In this document: positions 37,738-48,919 of the stretch, piece after piece | Numbering within the stretch: the stretch's first letter is position 1 | How the letters are laid out: the number at the start of each line of letters is the position of its first letter | NCBI GenBank assembly: GCA_019022495.1 | Contig: JAFEKR010000003.1 | Coordinates: 248,001-312,000, forward strand | Direction: 5' to 3' | DNA length: 64,000 bases | Origin: Epichloe hybrida | Taxonomy: Eukaryota > Ascomycota > Sordariomycetes > Hypocreales > Clavicipitaceae | Notes under the pieces: model-generated | What the model saw: the letters and a program-made list of their open reading frames with translations, nothing else | Databases searched by the model: none | What the model was told of the DNA's origin: nothing | Position numbers and translations under genes: made by a program

Positions 37738-38760
37738 GAGACTTTAAAGGAGATATTAAGGAATTCTTCTTACTAAAGGGAGGTAATAGTAGTAGAGTAG
37801 TAACTTATATTAAAGATATTATTAACTACTAGTAAGTTAGTAGTAATATACTATAAGAAACTTATAAGTAAAAGATAAGTAACTAACCTTTTAGTGTTTA
37901 AGAGAATTTAGGTATTTTAGATAAAGGTAGATATAAATAATATAGTAACACTATAGGATATTAGTAATTACTATAAGAGAAGCTATAAAGCTACTAGCTT
38001 ATAGGTAAAGGTAACTTATAATACTAAGGGAGAATATAAAGGGAAGAAAAGTATATAAAAGTAAGGGAAAGCAGGCCTCTTTTATATTAGCCCTAGACCC
38101 CTAAGTAATCTATATACTATATGTAGCTAATCTAGGAATTATAATATTTATAGTTATAGCTACTACTAGTAGATACGCACGCTAGCTATAAACTCCTAGT
38201 AAGATTAATATAATATCCTTAATATTAGATAAGAAGTTATTTATTTTAAATAGTATGCGTTACCTTATTTATTTAACCTAATTATAAAATTTAATATAGG
38301 TAGCTTATTTACTTAGTACTAATAACTTACTAGATAGAGGCATATATATTAGAGGTAATAAAGCAGTGAGTGTGTAGCTATTTATAATCTAAAGGTTATA
38401 AGAAGAATTACCTAGGACCCTATAATGTCTATCTTATTATTTAAAGCGAATGTAATGCTATATACTAATAGTATAGCTAGTAATATAGGTATTACTATAG
38501 GTTATACGTAGTATATATACACTAGCTAAGTAGCTCTTTTTAATTAAGGATAATTATATATTAGGGGGGTAGCATATTAGGAGTATAAAGGCTAAGGGGC
38601 TATAGATAGGATAGTTACATATTAGAGCCCTTAGATAAGCCTTAGGTTTTATGGATAACTAAGTAGCTATAAGATAGCTATGTGTATATAGTAAGGTATT
38701 TAGATAAGAACTGCTTATAAGAGATATAGGAGGTTAGAGTTTAAGACCTTTATATACCTA
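37738..38760. other. AT-rich spacer right of the nested cluster
   Basis: RIP-like sequence starting with the target duplication GAGAC. No frame, no match to the other repeats was recognised. It and 1635-2630 presumably belonged to one older AT-rich locus split by the family-1 insertion. Confidence 0.5.
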
Positions 38761-39672
38761 CCCCTAAGTAGTAGCTCTCTAGCTATAACCAAGAACCTTA
38801 GCCTTCACTCCGTTTATATCTCCCCGTACATAGTCGTGACAATATGTAAGTCCATACATGTACATTCATACTAAAGCGTCAACTTTGTCACCTTGCCTCG
38901 CAGCCCGGCCCACGAGCCGGACGGGTTCTCACGTTTGCATGGCGATTCCGATGTATCCGAAGCCGTGCATGACACGCCCAGTTGAAAAAAAAAAAATGCA
39001 GGGGGAGGGCGGGGCTGCCATACTCGGTACAAGCACGCATCATGCATCACCAGATGGGGGTACGGATTACTAAAAAAGAGACTCTGCGTCGGACTACATA
39101 GAATGAAACCAAAGGGCATGCTATTTTAGCAGCGCCACGATGCCATCAAAAGATGACAGAGACATGGGAGCTGACTCCTTATCCGGGCCCCCCACGTCTC
39201 AGACTTTTCAGTGACGGCGATTCCTAACTTTTCCAGACACGCATACATACATATTCGGAAAGTCATCCCGTATTCCAATGCAAGTGTGTATTATCAATCA
39301 GCCGAGGAAATCCCGACAGGAAAGCAAGCCCCCCCCCCTCGTTTCAAGTTGAATGCTGTGTCCTCTGTCCGAGGCGTTAATCAGTCGTGACAAGCATCAG
39401 TCAAATGTCCGATATTACCGAGCAGTGCACAGCACCGCCCCCAACAAGCACAACGTCATACGCAGCACGCAGCACGCAGCACGCAGCACCATCAGCCATG
39501 TACGGAGGGCACGGGGCCTTCCCACAGCTGAGAGAGCACACGCAATAACACCACGCTCCTCCATTCCCGTCTTGGCCATCCCTCCTTCATCCCATCATCT
39601 ACATTGCATCCTGCGCCCTCCGTCGGAGAGCAGAGCGGACCAGACCAGACCAGACCAGAGCACAAAGCACCC
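38761..39672. other. Heterochromatin-gene boundary and upstream region of the first gene
   Basis: Base composition becomes balanced from about 38.76 kb. No coding model was found. Two short simple repeats lie near the next gene: CGCAGCA x4 (39461-39488) and CCAGA x4 (39640-39658), probably in or near its 5' untranslated region. Small open frames on both strands here lack family resemblance. Confidence 0.6.
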
Positions 39673-40364
39673 ATGATGGGTACGCAAGACGCAAGCCACC
39701 TTCTCACCAACTCACCCCAACTCCCCAAGAACTGACACCAGAACCCGTCACCACCCGTCCAGCCCGACACGGCACCAAGAAGCGCCTGTACCTCTCCCGC
39801 CCGGAGCCCGACCTCCTCACCACCCGCCGCCAAATCACGCGCTTCATCCCTCGTGCGCCCTCCCCGCCGCCGTGTCCTCCTCCCCCGCCCATCGAGCAGC
39901 CCTGCCCCGTGGTAGAAGAGCCGGCGCCGGCGCCGTGTCCGTCGCCGCCATGCCCTCCGCCGCAGGCCCCCGAGCCCGAGCCTGAGCCCGAGCCCCAGAT
40001 CGAGGTCATCGCCGTCGACGTCGAACCCTCCCCCAAGTCGTCCAAGTCGTCCAAGTCGAGCCGCAGCCGGAGCAGGGGCCATTCCCACTCGCGCCGCGAA
40101 AGAGAAATTTACATTGAGAGGGACCGCTTCATCCCCGTGCCTGTGCCTGTCCCCGTCGAGCCCGAGCACGACACGTTTCGGTACGTCGAGGCTCCGAGGA
40201 GGTACATCGAGCCGCCGTCTCCACCGCCCAGAAGGATTGAGGACAGGAACGGGACGACTCATGTGCATATCCGAACCGAAGACAGGGAGCGGTCGGGGGG
40301 GTATTGTAGGGACTATAGAGAGAGGGATAGAGATAGGGATATATATGACTGTTATCGGCGATGA
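39673..40364 (+). CDS. Hypothetical proline-, acidic- and SR-rich protein (213 aa)
   Basis: Unrecognised protein. I join a tiny first exon ATGATGG (39673-39679) to 39730-40364 over a 50-bp intron with GTACGC donor, CTCAC branch-like sequence and AAG acceptor; this gives MMELTPEPVTTRPARHGTKK and an open frame to TGA. The protein is low complexity: PPPCPPPPP near residue 60, a PEPEPEPEP run, then KSSKSSKSSRSRSRGHSHSR and many RE/RD dipeptides near the end, resembling RNA-binding SR-type tails. No folded domain or signal peptide is seen. The opposite strand has a 299-codon frame, but it is arginine/glycine-rich as expected of a GC-rich antisense frame. The start exon is the weakest part of the model; without it the frame has no ATG at the beginning. 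Confidence 0.5.
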
Positions 40365-40668
40365 GGCGCGTCTTTTTTTTTTGGGGGGCAAATCTTATGA
40401 TAATGACAATGATTCAGGGTTTTACTGCCGTTCACTTGATGCTGGGCAGGGTAGTCCGGCTTTTGGGGGTTTCCAAGGTTTCTATTTACTTTATTTTCTT
40501 CACCCTAGCTTTTTGAGAACGCCATAGTTCTTATATTCTGGAAAAGAATCGTTTTTGGCAGACCTAATCTAGTGTATCAACGACTCTGAATGACACTCCG
40601 ACTTGAATCGAGTTGGCGTGGAAATACTGGGCATGAATGTGCCTTGTCTTATGTGGTGAATGGTCCTC
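40365..40668. other. Convergent intergenic region
   Basis: Short region between the ends of two converging genes; it should hold both 3' untranslated regions. Nothing else is seen. Confidence 0.5.
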
Positions 40669-43600
40669 TTAGTATTGAATTTCCGAGCGAGGGCGTCTAC
40701 GTGAGCGCTCGGGAACGTATGCTATCGGAAGCGGCGGTGCCCCTTCCAACACCCGTTCTTCTGGATGCTCCGCGTCAGGTTTGGCTTCTACCACATATGT
40801 CCTGCTTTTCGGCGCTTTCGGTGCCACCCCGCGCACGTAGCCGGCATTGGCGATGCGGTTCGTCTGTCTGCCCGAGACCCATTTCACCACGTTCCCCAAT
40901 TCCCCCATCCACCATAGACCGAGGAAGATAATGAGAGCTGTCACTGGCAAGGCAACGGCCCAGTAGAGCCACTGGCCATATGCCATGTCTCGCACATCGC
41001 TCGAGTTCATGCCAAATATACTGGAAATGGCACTGAGTGGTAGGAATACCACCGTCACAATGGTGAAGGCATAAATGGCATTCTCTTGTCTGTCCCTTGT
41101 CCAATCTATGCTGTACTCCACCGCTCGTTCCAAATCGTCTGCAAAGTCGGTATGACGTCGGAGGTCAAACTCTCGCTGTTCGACCAGCTGTATGCAGTCG
41201 GTAAGAAACAGGCCGCGAAACCCGAGCTCATCAATGGGCGACAGCTTGGATGCTGCCTCGAGATTTGTGGGTTCTCCGTCATCCATTCCTATATACTCAT
41301 CATCATGTCTTTTGAGGGCTGATTCGTAAGGCTGGCCGTAGTAAGGGCGTGGTCTAGAGTCTAGGTGTGTTGGGTCGTCACGCCTAAAAGCTTCTTTTTG
41401 GCGCCGTTGTCTCCATGGTCCATCGTCGGTGGCTCCCGTGAAGAGACTGGTGACTTCCCTGACGGATATGTTGGCTCTGACACTTGCCAAGATTGTTCTC
41501 TGCTTTGCCAATGTCCGCTTGATTACCGTCATTTCTTGTTGAACCAGGTCGAGGCGGTGCTGATATGTTCGGTCAGAGGGCTGACTCGTGATTTCTGCGT
41601 CCTACTCGAATCAGCCAACGTACACTCGTGCCTTTTGCTCATTCACGTATTCTTACAAGTAAGGCCAGGTATTGAGCGTAAGTTTCCATTATATCATCCG
41701 ACTTGCCCACCTGATCGTGTAGCAGGTTCAGGGAGAACAACGAAACAATTTCCAACGGCAATACAACTGAGTCGTCAAGAAGACTTCGACTCGAAATTCC
41801 CCGCATAATGCGACTCATACCATCTAATACCAGCGTCTTGGCTCTCAACATGTGTGCTAGCCACGTATCTCCATGCTCAAAGGTACTAATTAAGCCAGAG
41901 ACAACGTGTAGCCAGGCTATTACAAATTGGCGTGGAGGATCAATACTGGCTAAGTCCTGGTCGTTTGCATTTGACATGGTTTTTTGAAAAAGTTGGATGT
42001 ATTGGGAAACATCGTTCAAGATTGACTTGATCTCTGTCGTAACATTTTGGCTGGTTGAGTCTGTGTTTAGAGCAGAGTCCTCGTCAAGTTGGGGAATCTG
42101 TTGTACTACTATCAGTGAAACTTCTCGTCCATTCTTCGGCCTGTTCGTCATTCCTACCTGAACTAACAACTTAATGGCACCCCAGAACTTTCTGGTGGTT
42201 GGCCCATCGAAGTCGGAAGGGAAGAACAGACTGAACATATTTGTTGCAGCATTGAAAATTTCGAGCCGATCCTCATGCAAGATCCGAATACTGTCGCTTG
42301 CTTTCTCTTGTACTTGAGAGGCTTGCTTGACAAGATAATGGTATACGCCTTCTCTCGTAGCATCTCCGCAACTTCTATATGCACGCTGATCGGCGTACGA
42401 CGCTTGATTAGTCAAGAATTTTTCAGCCAAGACCAGCTGTTCTTTCAGTCTTTCTAGAGAAGCACCGTTTTTGTTCCCTGTTTTCAGGCGTATCTCGATC
42501 GGCTGACGCGTCAGTACATGCAAGTATTCTTGATGCCTTGGACATTCTTTCAGCGCCTTGTCCTCCAGGACTTCTGGGTCTATGGTCTCCAACACTGCAC
42601 GAAGAGGGGAAGGTCGCGGTCTTCTGATGTGTCAGCTTTGAAAGAGGGCGGTTTAAGCCGTTGTATTCACTGAAACTCACACAATATGCATGCTCAGCAT
42701 AACACTACCCTGAGGGCGGGAAGCAAACTGTAGAATCTTGGGCCAGTGTTTTGCTACCAAGACTTGTGAGCTGTATCTGAATTCCAAATTTCTTGGCCAA
42801 AATGCGTTGAAGTTGGACAAAAATTTCTACCCATGGTCAACAGGTCCGGCCGTACGAATATCATAGGCAAGCCAAGCGAATAGAATAGACTTACAAACCA
42901 TGTGGGACAGGCAGCTGCAGGAAGGTTCCAAGTCACCGCGTTGCCGTACTTGACGATGACTCGACCACACAGCCTAGATGCGGCTGCTTCAGGAGCTGGC
43001 TGAGACTTGAGGTCGATAGAATCTCTGCAAAGGTCGGCCTCTGATATCGCACCACATGTGATTACAAGTGCTAGTTCATAGTCAGACCCAGAGTCACAAG
43101 TGGCAGGGCTTGCATCATCTTACAGTTGTCCAGAATGAGACACCATAGCTGGGCAATGTGGAAGTACTTCTTTTCTCTCTTCGTGTTGAGTCGACAAACA
43201 GCCTGTTGCATGTCTCTTTTCTCGGTAGTTCGGGAATATTGTGCTTGAAGAAGTGTCTGTGCCGGGAAGTCGTTCACTGTAGAACCAGAAAGAAAGCCCG
43301 AGTACTTTTGTAGTGAGAAATACGGAAGACAGATCCATCGAGCAGAGCCTGTTGGCTTGTCTTGGCCTGATATCTTGTTGGACACAGTCATAAACGGTAC
43401 CTCGAAACAGCGCGGTTCCATATAGCCAATTTTGGCTCCTTCAGGGTTTTGACGAGTCTTAATACAATGCTTCTGTATGTCTGCTCTTAGCTTTGAAATG
43501 GCTGTCCTTTCTAATTCCGAAAAATGAAGTTGTCGTGATGCTTCTAACTAAGAAATGTCAGCGAATCGTTTGAAATGTGATGGAGTGTGAATCCCATTAC

Positions 43601-44624
43601 CCAAAATTCATTAAATTTCATGACTTCTTGTTGTATATGACTGAATGGAGGTTAGCGAAGATTGTCTGATTTCAACAAGAATTTCCAACTCACAGCCACT
43701 TGAATAATGGACGCTTCTTTCCTTTCGGATCAACAAGATCTGTCAATTTAACAGTGTGGTTGCCACCAGGTTCCGCATTGCCAGTATATTGCGACACGTA
43801 TAGTCTCTTGGCAGTAGATGTCCCTGGGGTATCACGATCTTCAGCGTGCGCTGAGTCCGTATCCACTGTGATAGAGTCTAGCTCAGATAGATCTCCGTCT
43901 TTGGTATTCGGTTGATGGAATATGATATCAAATTCATCATATGCATCCAAATCCGGCCCGATGAGACTCGGTGGGCGTAGGTACATATCGTCCTGGCCAT
44001 CATCCATGACGATTTCTTCTACGCCATATCGTCCCGGGAAAGGCGCACTGCTAGCTTTATCAGAACCACGGTCCGTGTTTTCTCTTCCAGGCTGCTGATG
44101 CGATGGAGACTCATCATCGTGATTGCTTTTCAGACCACAAGGTAACTGCGAGTAATTCGATGTTATTGACTGTACAATCTCTCTCGAAGTGTTGGGCACT
44201 GTCGTCAGGTTCCTTGTCTCATACGTCCTAGTCGTCACGACAGGCTCTATGGGAATATGATTCTTGCTCCGCCTTACTGGCTGAGGCGGCGGAACTATCC
44301 TAGTTTCCTGTTGGCGGTCTTCGTAAATCAGGGGCGCACGGCGTTCCAAGTGCTCCAGACGAGGCAACGAGGGAAGTTGGCCCGACTCCGATTCCGATAC
44401 ATAGCAATCATTGTTACAAGAGCGATATCGACGACGTCTGGACGAGGACTGGGGTGCGTTGTTCCAGGATGCTTGGGCACGACCAGGCTGTCAACGAGCG
44501 AACAGTCAGCCTCCATCGGTAATTTTTCTTTACAGGCGAAACATACATGATAATACTCCTCGTCTGTTTCGGCGAAGTGCAGACGGGGTCGCCGAGACCT
44601 GCCTTCAAATAGATAGCTCGTCAT
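40669..44624 (-). CDS. CorA-like Mg2+ transporter domain protein, large fungal type (1185 aa)
   Basis: Eight exons on the minus strand: 44624-44547, 44487-43694, 43640-43601, 43547-43124, 43070-42895, 42826-42681, 42623-41657, 41601-40669; the lengths sum to 3558 nt and phases agree at every junction. Residues 1-290 are polar and probably disordered. The middle part holds the stretch GSARWICLPYFSL...FPAQTLLQAQYSRTT and a segment with LWCLILDNSLVITCG, known to me from large fungal CorA-related proteins. The carboxyl end carries two membrane helices (about 1049-1070 and 1085-1106) with the CorA signature GMN right after the first (IFGMN, near 1072). CorA proteins form pentameric divalent-cation channels; whether this long fungal form transports Mg2+ is inference. 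The cytosolic amino part makes a regulatory or sensing role possible. Exon 3 is only 40 nt. No neighbour suggests a pathway. Confidence 0.85.
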
Positions 44625-45266
44625 TTTGACGACGATCAGACTCTAGTGACTCGTGAGTCAGCAAGAACGGGGCATTGCGCCAAAAAGTGCATCGACATTC
44701 AGGAACTTCGTGTTGGGACAATTTAGGCACACAAAAAAAAGAGTTGAGAGATCCGATGAGTGAGCTAGACCACGAAGCCAATACGGAATATGAAGTATTG
44801 CCAAAGGGAATACAATTATGTCGTCAGCCCTTGCCGGGGGATGCTGCAGCTAGCACGGGGCTGAAAGGGCCATTTCGGGTGGTTGGGGTTGCTGTAGCTC
44901 CAGCTCCTCAGCCAATTCACAAGTAATAAGCTCTAGACGTCTACGGGGAAGCTCCTTCCTTGAACCAGTTTGACTATTGATTAACATTCCCGTCAAATGA
45001 GAGAACCCCCCATACGGATACTCCGTACTAAACCGGGAAACTCCCACAATCGTTCCTTCCCAATCGCCTACCCCTCTTCTCTTCCGACCGAACTCGAGTC
45101 TCGAAACCACACTCAATATATCTTCCCATCTGCGCACTCCGAAATTTCAAGCAGATTTGTGTGAAGTCATTTGATCCACGACATTTTCGGTTTCTCCATG
45201 CGCGTAAATTATGGCGGCCGTTGGCGAACTCGTGACGGCTACTTCAGATAGGTCCGATACCACAAA
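44625..45266. other. Upstream region of the CorA-like gene / downstream of the BTB gene
   Basis: No gene model found. One copy of ACTCCGTAC lies at 45020-45028. A 95-codon minus frame (44850-45137) has no family resemblance. Confidence 0.5.
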
Positions 45267-46563
45267 TTAGGAAGCATTGTTCTCGATACAAGAAGACAGT
45301 GCTTTCTCATGGCTCGGTCCCTCGTCTCTGGGATAGCCACCGCTCATTTCTAAATTACGCGCAGGCTGTTGCTCTGGGTTGCGGGCCGTTAGTAAGTCCG
45401 TCGAGATGGCATCTGCATGCTTCTTCCAGACATTGGAAGAAAACAAATCAATCACTACAGGGTGTCGAATGAGAAAGGGAAGCAGAGTGTCCAGCAATTG
45501 ACATAAAGCAAGACGCAGCGGCAGCATATCTGTGAGGTATTGAGATGAATATGCGACTTCCAGCGCATTGCGGAGATGGATCACTCCCTCCACCACTTCC
45601 TGTGGACTCATGGCTTGAACAAATTTCCTGGCTTGTAAATACGCGACTAGATCTTTCGCCGTCTGCTGGAGTATCTGCAGTATCTTGGTCTTCATCGCAT
45701 CAACGCCGAGGTCTATGGCCCCAATGTACAGCAGCACACTTCGAGGTATATGGATCAAGTCGCGTGGACTTTCTCGATCGTACTCGCAAATCTCGAGTGC
45801 TAACAAGATTCTTGTTAGCCTCGAGGTAAGGTGGGTAGGTACATCGAGACCAACTTTGGGTATACATGAAACGGAGCGTGTTGCCGACAGCTTTTGGACA
45901 AAGTTCCAGTTTGACGTCAATCGGAATGTATTCCTGACGCCAGTTAGTACCTGTTTAATCCTCGGATTACACCTCACCCGTGGTTCATGCCCATGCCTTC
46001 AAATCCTTTTGTGGTGGAAGTTGTTGTCGAAAAAAACTTGACTGTGGCTCTACAATACTACGATGTACTTCGTATATCTCCGGTCCAACTCGAACGAAAA
46101 CATCGGCACCAAATGGCCGGAGCCATAGACTGTTGAATCGTTTAGCCGCTCGCTGCGATTCGTACCTCTTCAGCGTCCACTCATACACGCACCTCTTGCC
46201 AGCTCGGGGAGCAGCCGCCTGCAGTGCTTTTCTTGATGGCGGAGAGGTTTCTGGTGCTTTGCCGTCAGTTGAACAAGGGCTGGTTGTATCGTGCTTAGTT
46301 GATGCTCCTCTTTTGGCGCCACTGGCATCCCTTCTTTCGCTTTGGCTGTTGATGCTGGCGAAGTCCGGGGTAATGCTTGGCCAATCTGGAGAAAGAGTAG
46401 TCGCTGGCCGCTTAGTTGTCCATGGATTCGTTTTCGGTGGCGAAGCAGGCTTCAAATTCTCTATTGATGGTATCATGTGTTTTCTCACGGGGCAGTTTTT
46501 GTCGTGAAAAGTTTCTCTTGGCGGCTTCTCTCTGCTCATTCCGCCCGATGATGATCTCGTCAT
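45267..46563 (-). CDS. BTB/POZ domain protein (396 aa)
   Basis: Exons 46563-45997, 45933-45843 and 45799-45267 give 1191 nt in frame. Residues 1-148 are polar and low complexity. A BTB fold begins near 150: ADVFVRVGPEIYEVHRSIVE and SSFFRQQLPP, then PIDVKLELCPKAVGNTLRFMYT in exon 2, then helical sequence VLLYIGAIDLGVDAMKTKIL and a longer helical tail. BTB domains dimerise and often tether substrates to Cul3 ligases or act in transcription; which applies here is unknown. Intron 1 has a GC donor (AAG|GCATGG) with a good branch point CTAAC and CAG acceptor; no GT donor removes the in-frame TGA that follows. Intron 2 is only 43 bp. If the GC donor is wrong, the gene is interrupted by a stop codon. 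Confidence 0.7.
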
Positions 46564-47701
46564 TCCTGTCGAAGAAAAAGTATGGAAGGCGATAACAAAG
46601 CTTGATGAACTGCAGGGATACGCAATTTCTTGTCTAAACGGCGAGGCTAAAGCTGGGTCGCTCTGTGCGTCCTCGGCTCATCAATGCTACTTCTGGGACG
46701 TGAAGACGAACCCGTGAATGACAGTGTACATTGTCTTCGTGCCCATGAATCAACATTGGTAGTTTGTGCCTGGAAGCAAAAGAGCAGGTCCTTTCTAAGG
46801 GAAGAATACCTGGTTATTAGTTGACAGAAGTTCTGACTCTCGGGGTGTATGCATGAAGTTGAAGTGAACGGGAAGTGAGACGAAAGCAGGTTTACAAGGT
46901 AGAGAGAAGCGTGCGTTTGTTCCTGTTTGCCCTGGGAGCCATGGCATAGTCCTTTGTCCAACCAAATGGACTTTGGAATACTTTAAACACGTGGAGGTGG
47001 GCTAATTGGGTCATCTCGGGGTGGCCCTCTATGAGTATATTGTATGTACTCTTTGATCTTGTTCTCTCTTACATCGATTCATGATGGGCGTGCTTCAAAA
47101 CACGGACATCGTCTGGCGGAGCATGAGTACATTGGACTGGTGGTAACGGAAGTATGACCGCTGGCTGGAGAACAAAATGGGGAAACTTTTGTTTCAACTT
47201 TTCATTGCGACTCTTGGCATCAATCAATTACTCCATACTCGGTAAATGCTCCATTTTTCCAACCTGCCCGGATGGCCAAGTCACGTCACCAAGCAAGCAT
47301 CGGGAAGCCACCATAACATTGATATATGCTGCGCCCTGCGCCCATGTAGGATGGCTTGATACACCTGTCACTGTACAATTCCTGTCCTGTCAAACAAAGC
47401 TGTCAATGGGCTGAGTCGGCTGAGTCGGCGGGCTGACGCTGTGGTGGCACCCTCCTCCCTCCACTTGTCCCGACGCCATGTTAGTACGGATCCGTATATT
47501 ACTGTGTTCACTCACTTGCTCAGGCAGGTTCGAGCCAGCACCACAATTGGCAAGCACCGCCACATGCCCCTCCCTCTCCGACCCTGGATCAACGGCGCGT
47601 CTCTTCTCTGGCTGCCTGCAGGTGGGAAACTCGCAACAACAGCAAGCTTGTCTACTGAGTCGACAGTACAGTTCCAAGCCACGAGGCTTCCACAAACAAC
47701 A
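46564..47701. other. Divergent intergenic region between BTB and thioredoxin-PITH genes
   Basis: About 1.1 kb that should hold the promoters of two divergent genes. Open frames up to about 100 codons occur on both strands but show no family resemblance or paired splice logic. No regulatory site was recognised with confidence. Confidence 0.5.
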
Positions 47702-48919
47702 ATGTCGCAGGCACTCGTCACCATAGGCTCCAAGGAGCAGTTCGACGCCCTTCTCAAAACCTCAAAGATTGTTGTCGCAGACTGTGAGTGCTCACCGTCC
47801 CTCACAATCCTGCAAGGTTGTCAGCGCGACCCCGCCGATGGTGCTCAATGCTCATAGGTATTCACCGGTCACTGAGCCCATGTCCGGTTCTCTACAGTTC
47901 CGCGTCTAGTACGGAGTAGAGCCGTGTTCCTGCTAGACTCAATGCTCACCTGCTCTGATTGTAGTCTTTGCAACCTGGTGTGGTCCTTGCCAGCAAATCG
48001 CACCAGTCTACGAAGCACTCGCCCAAACACTTGGACGAGCAAACGTCCTCACGTTCGTCAAGGTCGACACCGAGAACAACAAGGCCTTGGCGGAGGAATA
48101 CCAAGTGACCGCTCTTCCTACATTCATATTGTTCCGGGATGGAAAGACCACACAGACGGTGAAGGGCGCCAACCCGGTCGAGCTCCGCAGAATAATCCAA
48201 AAGCTGGTAACTGAGGTCGATTCGCTCGGCGAAGGGTCCAGCTCTGGAAGTAGTGGCGATGATCCTTGGGTCGGCGCCGAGATTCCACGGGGCTACAGCG
48301 ATATCACACATCAAGTCGAAATCAGAAACTGCGAGCTTCTGAATGCAGAAGAGGATGCGGGTCCCGTCAAGGTGCTTTTCCAGAGCAGCAAGCCAGAATC
48401 TTTGAGCAAAGCGGAGGCTCCAGCAAAGGACTTTGTGCAGAGCGGAGCTGATGACCAGCTCCTGCTATTTGTCCCTTTCGAGGGATCCGTCAAACTACAC
48501 ACATTGCAGGTCAGTCGGATTGTTGCTTCATGCTTTTATGCTCTTCAGGGCGTCAAAGAGAGCTTCCACTAACTGCAGAGCAGATAACATCCATTCCCGA
48601 AGAAGGCCAAGACGAAATCTCAAGGCCCGAGGTCGTTCATTTGTATATAAACAGGCCCCAAAATATGGATTTTAGCGAAGCAGACGATACCGAGCCGACC
48701 CAGGTTATCACTCTACAGCCGGGGGACTGGAATCCTCAAGGGACGGCGAGCATCAATCTTCGCTTCGTCAAGTTTCAAAAGACTACCACTCTCATTCTGT
48801 ATGTCCAGAAAGGCACTGATGGAGCTGACGCGGTTCGGTTGGACAGGATTAGGTTCATCGGCGAGGCGGGGACGAAACGGGAGATGGGTAAGCTACAGAA
48901 GGTAGGAAATGAGGAATGA
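47702..48919 (+). CDS. txl1: Thioredoxin-like protein with PITH domain (Txl1/TXNL1 type, 320 aa)
   Basis: Exons 47702-47783, 47965-48509 and 48584-48919 (963 nt). The amino half is a thioredoxin fold with the redox site TWCGPC (Cys33 and Cys36) and the cis-proline motif TALPTFILFRDG. A Ser/Gly linker (GSSSGSSG) leads to the PITH domain, marked by GAEIPRGYSDITHQVEIRNCELLN, then KLHTLQITSIPE and INLRFVKFQKTTTLILYVQ. Fission yeast Txl1 and human TXNL1 of this architecture associate with the 26S proteasome and reduce substrates in the cytosol or nucleus. Intron 1 is 181 bp, long for this window; intron 2 removes 74 bp, using the second of two closely spaced AG sites, which is the only one that keeps the frame. 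No amino-terminal targeting sequence is evident. Confidence 0.92.

Larger units (their letters stand above)
1..38760. other. AT-rich RIP-type transposon block
   Basis: The sequence is dominated by TA, TTA and CTA strings, and CpA/TpG dinucleotides are rare while CpC, CpT and some CpG persist. Differences between repeat copies inside the block are mostly C/T or G/A. No open frame exceeds about 85 codons, and recognisable reverse transcriptase and integrase stretches are riddled with stop codons. This is the signature of repeat-induced point mutation, known in Pezizomycotina. The block ends near 38.76 kb, where base composition and coding density change abruptly. Whether it is centromeric, subtelomeric or a dispersed heterochromatin island cannot be told from this window. 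Confidence 0.9.

Noticed and set aside
39492..40391. 299-codon minus-strand frame
   Set aside because: Antisense to the SR-like gene; it is an Arg/Gly/Leu-rich low-complexity translation produced by the GC-rich sense strand.
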